A stretch of DNA of 64,000 nucleotides from contig CAYRUZ010000003.1 of assembly GCA_964427895.1 (NCBI GenBank), positions 1 through 64,000 of the forward strand, given 5' to 3'. The position numbers and the translations under genes were made by a program. Positions 60,702-64,000 of the stretch are shown here, piece by piece. A model generated the notes under the pieces. That model had not been told where the DNA came from and did no database searches. It saw only the letters and a list, made by a program, of their open reading frames with translations. Within the stretch, counting starts at the first letter, position 1. Each line of letters opens with the position of its first letter. This stretch comes from CAYRUZ01 sp964427895. GTDB taxonomy: Bacteria; Patescibacteriota; Gracilibacteria; Peribacterales; Peribacteraceae.

Positions 60702-62153
60702 TTATTTCCGCTGCAAGACACTCACGCTCTCGATGTGCGAGGTGTGCGGGAACATGTCCATTGGCTGCACGGTGCGCAGTTCGTAGCCGTTCTTGAGCAG
60801 CTCGCCGAGATCGCGCGCGAACGTGGCGGTGTTGCACGACACGTACACGATGCGCTTCGGGGCGTGGGCGATCACCGCCTTGAGAGCGTCGGGGTGCAGA
60901 CCCGCGCGCGGCGGGTCGACGACGATCACGTCGAAGGCGTACTTCCCGCCCACCTTCAGCTGCTGCTGGAGCACTTGCTCCGTGCGGCCCTTGTAGAAGC
61001 TGATGTTGGCGATCTTGTTGCGGCCCGCACTCTTGAGTGCGTCCTCGATGGCCGTCGGATGGCTCTCGATGCCGACCACGCGGTTGCAGAAGCGGGCCAG
61101 GTATTGGCCGATCGTGCCCATGCCGCAGTACGCATCGAGCACCGTGTCCTTCTGCGTCAGCTCCGCGCCTTGCGAGATGAGCTGATAGAGCTTTTCGGTA
61201 CCGAGGGTGTTGGTCTGGAAGAAGGAGAACGGCGAAATGTCGAACTCCAGGTCGAACAGGCGTTCGGTGATGGTCGATTTGCCGACGAGCGTGTGTACCT
61301 TGGGGAATTCGGGCTTGTCGTTGAGACCGGTGTTCTCGATCACCAGCAACGACGCCAGGCCGGGCCGACCGGCGAAGCGCATGAAATGCTGGAACAGGGG
61401 TTCGAGTTCCTTCTTCCGCGCATTCACGGTGAAGGCGATCATGTACTGGCCCGTGTGGATGCCGCGGCGCAGCAACATGGTGCGCAGCAGCCCCTTGTGC
61501 GTCTTTGGATTGTACACGGTCAGGCGGGTTTCCTGCAGCAGGCGTTTGACGTCGCTCAAGAGGGCACCGATCTGTTCGTCGTACAGATGGCATTCGCTGA
61601 TGGGCAGGACGGTGGACCACTCGCCCGGCTGGTGGAATCCCACGCTGGGATTTTCGTCGAAGTAGATGCGCTTGCCGTTGCGCTCCTCGGTACGCATCGT
61701 GGCGAACCCGAAGCTCATCTCCAGTTTGTTGCGGTAGTAGTAGACCTGGGGACTGGGGATGATCTTGAGGACGCGGCCCGGCAGAAGCGCGCGTGTCGCT
61801 TCGTCGACGGGCGTGAGATGTTCGAGCGTTTCGCGCACGATCTGCTCCTTGTACATGAGCTGCTTATCGTACGGCAGGTTCTGCCACTGGCAGCCTCCGC
61901 AATCGTGGAAGTGCTGGCAACGCGGCATCGTCTCATCCTTCGACTTGCGCTTCACCTTAAGCAACTTGGCCTCGGCGTAGTTGTCCTTCTTCTTGGTGAT
62001 CACGATTTCGACTTCCTGCCCCGGAATGGCCCCGGCGACGAAGACGGGCAGACCCTCGATATACGCAAGGCCGGAGCCTCCGTGGGTCACTTTATCGATG
62101 GTCACAACGTGCTGTCTCCCGGGCATTGCCGGGGAGGCGGTGGTATTTGACAT
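60702..62153 (-). CDS. rlmD: 23S rRNA uracil-C5 methyltransferase RlmD-like
   Basis: 483 aa. N-terminal TRAM domain (TIDKVTHGGSGLAYIEGLPVFV), iron-sulphur cysteines (CQHFHDCGGCQW), central domain, and a class I methyltransferase fold with LDAYCGMGTIGQYLA, VDPPRAGLHP and the catalytic cysteine VSCNTATFARDL. The RlmD/RumA/TrmA family makes 5-methyluridine in rRNA or tRNA; RlmD-type is most likely. Start at 62153; TAATCT (62161-62166 on this strand) ends 7 bases before it. Confidence 0.93.
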   Translation of the reverse strand: MSNTTASPAMPGRQHVVTIDKVTHGGSGLAYIEGLPVFVAGAIPGQEVEIVITKKKDNYAEAKLLKVKRKSKDETMPRCQHFHDCGGCQWQNLPYDKQLMYKEQIVRETLEHLTPVDEATRALLPGRVLKIIPSPQVYYYRNKLEMSFGFATMRTEERNGKRIYFDENPSVGFHQPGEWSTVLPISECHLYDEQIGALLSDVKRLLQETRLTVYNPKTHKGLLRTMLLRRGIHTGQYMIAFTVNARKKELEPLFQHFMRFAGRPGLASLLVIENTGLNDKPEFPKVHTLVGKSTITERLFDLEFDISPFSFFQTNTLGTEKLYQLISQGAELTQKDTVLDAYCGMGTIGQYLARFCNRVVGIESHPTAIEDALKSAGRNKIANISFYKGRTEQVLQQQLKVGGKYAFDVIVVDPPRAGLHPDALKAVIAHAPKRIVYVSCNTATFARDLGELLKNGYELRTVQPMDMFPHTSHIESVSVLQRK

Positions 62154-62196
62154 CTTACGAAGATTATGGTACAAATTGCTCCTTTATTCCAACCGC

Positions 62197-63153
62197 ATGT
62201 CACCTAAACGCCTCGCCGGCCTCATCGCCCTTACGGTGGTAGCGCTCCTCTCCGCTGCCATTCCACTGCGCCTGGTCAGTGTAGCAAAGGGCGCAAACGG
62301 CGCAAGCGCTGCGGATGTGACGCCCCACGGGGTCGCGCCGCGCGGCGTCGCCAAGGGGCAGCAACGCATCGTCCTGGCCCAGCGTCCGGCGGTACAGCCG
62401 GTGGAATCCCCCGTCTTGCCGACCGAGGCAGCGGTTCGTCGCGCTTCGCCGTATCTCCCCATCGTCGACCAGCCGGACATCCGCACGCGACAGAAGCAGA
62501 TCGCCGATGAGGCGCTGCGTGCCATGAACCCGACGTGCGTCGACGCCATCAGGAATTTCTATGTGGTCTACAACGACCTGTCTTCCCGCGGGCAGGCGGG
62601 CAAAAGCACGATCATCCTGCTTGGAGCCGTCGATGCGGCGGAGACCGACGCCAGCGCGGATGAATTCCGCGCGTTGCTGCTGCACGAATTCGGCCATGTC
62701 ACAAGCCTGAGCGGATGCCTTCCTGCACGCGACGTGCCGGGAGACAGCGGCTTCCATGACGGAGCCTCCCCCATTCCGGCGGCGCAACGGGCCGTGGAGT
62801 TCTACGCCATTTCCTGGGTCGACGACCACACGCAGCGCATCGGCAGCGTCGACGCCGATTTCGTTTCGGGATACGCCGCAAGCGAGCCGATCGAGGACTT
62901 CGCCGAAACCTTCGCCTATTACCTCACGCAACCGGAAGCCATGCGTGCCCGCGCGCGGGAAAACGCGGTCATCGCGCGCAAGCTGGCGTGGATGGAACGC
63001 AACGTCTTCGGTGAAGGCCTGGTGCTCGCCGAGGGCGAAGCCGGATGGAGCGGGGTCGTCCCCTGGGACGCCACGCGCCTGCCCTACAAATGGCTGGGTG
63101 CGGCGCAGGCCAGTACGGACAGCACGACGATCGGACTCGCCGTCGATGACTGA
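62197..63153 (+). CDS. Exported metallopeptidase-like protein
   Basis: 318 aa. Signal peptide (LAGLIALTVVALLSAAIPLRL), a low-complexity stretch, then a zincin core with LLLHEFGHVTSL (HExxH) and, about 60 residues later, EDFAETFAYYL whose Glu could be the third zinc ligand, as in gluzincins. Substrate unknown. TATTCC (62185-62190) ends 6 bases before the ATG. Divergent from rlmD. Confidence 0.75.
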   Translation: MSPKRLAGLIALTVVALLSAAIPLRLVSVAKGANGASAADVTPHGVAPRGVAKGQQRIVLAQRPAVQPVESPVLPTEAAVRRASPYLPIVDQPDIRTRQKQIADEALRAMNPTCVDAIRNFYVVYNDLSSRGQAGKSTIILLGAVDAAETDASADEFRALLLHEFGHVTSLSGCLPARDVPGDSGFHDGASPIPAAQRAVEFYAISWVDDHTQRIGSVDADFVSGYAASEPIEDFAETFAYYLTQPEAMRARARENAVIARKLAWMERNVFGEGLVLAEGEAGWSGVVPWDATRLPYKWLGAAQASTDSTTIGLAVDD

Positions 63154-63193
63154 CCCGCTCGCACGGGCGGGCGCCCCCCTGTAATCTTTGCTC

Positions 63194-63997
63194 ATGCGCC
63201 GTTCAGCGCTCCTCGTCATCTGGCTGCTCAGTGATGTCCTCGTCTTTCTGGCGGCCTACGCTTTGGCGTACGTCACGCGCGTCGGGTTCATCCTGTCGAC
63301 GGACTTCCCGCTCGACCACTACCTGGTGGCCGCACTCGTCGCGGCGCCGGTCTGGCTAGCCGCACTCGTGACCTCGCGGACGTTCGCACTCACCCGCCGC
63401 CAGCGCGAGCTGCGCAGCGTGGCATACATCCTGTACGCGAGCATGGTGGGCGCGGCGGTGTTCGCGCTCTCCTACTACTTCCTCTTCGGACAATTCTTCA
63501 GTCGCCTGCTGCTGGTGATGGCATTCATCTTCTCGGCGGTCGGCACGTGGGCATGGCACATCATTTTCGGAGCGATCCAACGCTTCGCCCTGCGAGCGAA
63601 TCCTCCCGTGTATCCCACCCTCATCGTCGGCGTGACCCGCGAATCGACCACTCTCATCCACACGCTTCAAACCGGCCGCAGCCCCCTCAAGCCTGTGGCA
63701 GTTCTCGATGCCCGCGGGACGAAGCAGTCGGTCATTCACGGCGTACCGGTGCGGGGGAAACTGAACAAGCTGGATGACACGCTGCGGGAGGAGCGCATCA
63801 CGCACCTCATCCATTGCAGCGACCTGGAGCACTCCCTCAATCTGCTGTCCGCATGTCGCAGCCACCACGTGACGTACATGCTGCTGCCGTCGGTGCTGGG
63901 CATCATCGGGGTGCAGGAGAGCGTGGAAACCCTGGAAGGCCAGCCCGTCACGGTCGTGCGACCGCGGCGCGGGCTCGTGCAGTGGTTCTTCGGATGA
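63194..63997 (+). CDS. N-terminal half of a polyprenyl glycosylphosphotransferase
   Basis: 267 aa, ended by a TGA three bases before the window edge region. Four membrane helices (residues about 8-27, 42-62, 78-98, 104-125) and a Rossmann-like CoA-binding domain (PTLIVGVTRESTTLIHTLQ, VRGKLNKLDDTLREERITHLIHC) match the first two parts of WcaJ/WbaP-type enzymes, which attach the first sugar-phosphate to undecaprenyl phosphate. The catalytic sugar-transferase domain that normally follows VRPRRGLVQWFFG is not in this frame. TAATCT (63182-63187) ends 6 bases before the ATG. Confidence 0.78.
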   Translation: MRRSALLVIWLLSDVLVFLAAYALAYVTRVGFILSTDFPLDHYLVAALVAAPVWLAALVTSRTFALTRRQRELRSVAYILYASMVGAAVFALSYYFLFGQFFSRLLLVMAFIFSAVGTWAWHIIFGAIQRFALRANPPVYPTLIVGVTRESTTLIHTLQTGRSPLKPVAVLDARGTKQSVIHGVPVRGKLNKLDDTLREERITHLIHCSDLEHSLNLLSACRSHHVTYMLLPSVLGIIGVQESVETLEGQPVTVVRPRRGLVQWFFG

Positions 63998-64000
63998 TCC

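Noticed and set aside
60735..62150. A 471-codon plus-strand frame
   Set aside because: Exactly antisense to rlmD, whose Fe-S cysteines and methyltransferase motifs are intact.

Overview
The window is 64 kb of GC-rich, densely coding bacterial DNA using the standard code: UGA is a stop throughout, for example in many ATGA and GTGA overlaps. No stretch longer than about 220 bases lacks a gene. The mix suggests a streamlined candidate-phylum bacterium, possibly Patescibacteria/CPR and perhaps Peribacteria-like. The clues are a high share of unrecognised proteins, an archaeal/eukaryote-type prolyl-tRNA synthetase, a membrane pyrophosphatase, lower glycolysis, and very short or absent 5' leaders. 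The assignment is an inference and is not settled by this sequence.

Layout. 0.1-11 kb: YtxH-like protein, UvrC with an extra acetyltransferase-like domain, K+-independent H+-pyrophosphatase (broken by a 100-N gap), family 2 glycosyltransferase, ribosomal protein L25, then a minus-strand operon of a hibernation factor, a 7TM-transglutaminase-type membrane protein and a three-domain ATP-grasp/retropepsin/QEGLA-metallopeptidase fusion. 11-19 kb: two adjacent operons of six unrecognised helical or membrane-anchored proteins plus a divergent PAP2-like protein. 19-45 kb: mostly single genes: ProRS, two TrmB-like regulators, MerR/TipA regulator, RlmI, CsbD, EVE protein, glycogen phosphorylase, hpt, nitroreductase, D-2-hydroxyacid dehydrogenase, TMEM175-like channel, eno-pyk, aroA, a guanylate kinase-like protein and a metallo-beta-lactamase-fold protein. 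45-48 kb: a TrmB-like regulator divergent from an SsuA/C/B-type importer.

47.8-54.3 kb is a lower-GC island bounded by exact 13-base direct repeats equal to the 3' end (with CCA) of a tRNA-Glu(CUC) gene. It carries a prokaryotic ubiquitin-like conjugation set (ubiquitin-like protein, E2, JAB-E1 fusion), a GHKL ATPase, a DUF6527 zinc protein, an ImmR/ImmA-type pair and the tail of a serine recombinase whose frame runs into the tRNA. It looks like an integrated, possibly anti-viral, element.

54.4-64 kb: a second importer (permease and ATPase, the latter split by two spurious 10-N runs), a helical-repeat protein, an HD hydrolase and a winged-helix regulator that share a palindromic operator, RlmH, RlmD, an exported metallopeptidase and the N-terminal half of a polyprenyl sugar-phosphotransferase.

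Across the window about half of the genes have a TANNNT -10 hexamer only 6-10 bases before the start codon, so leaderless transcription appears to be the default. A second class of genes has pyrimidine-rich leaders instead of a Shine-Dalgarno sequence.
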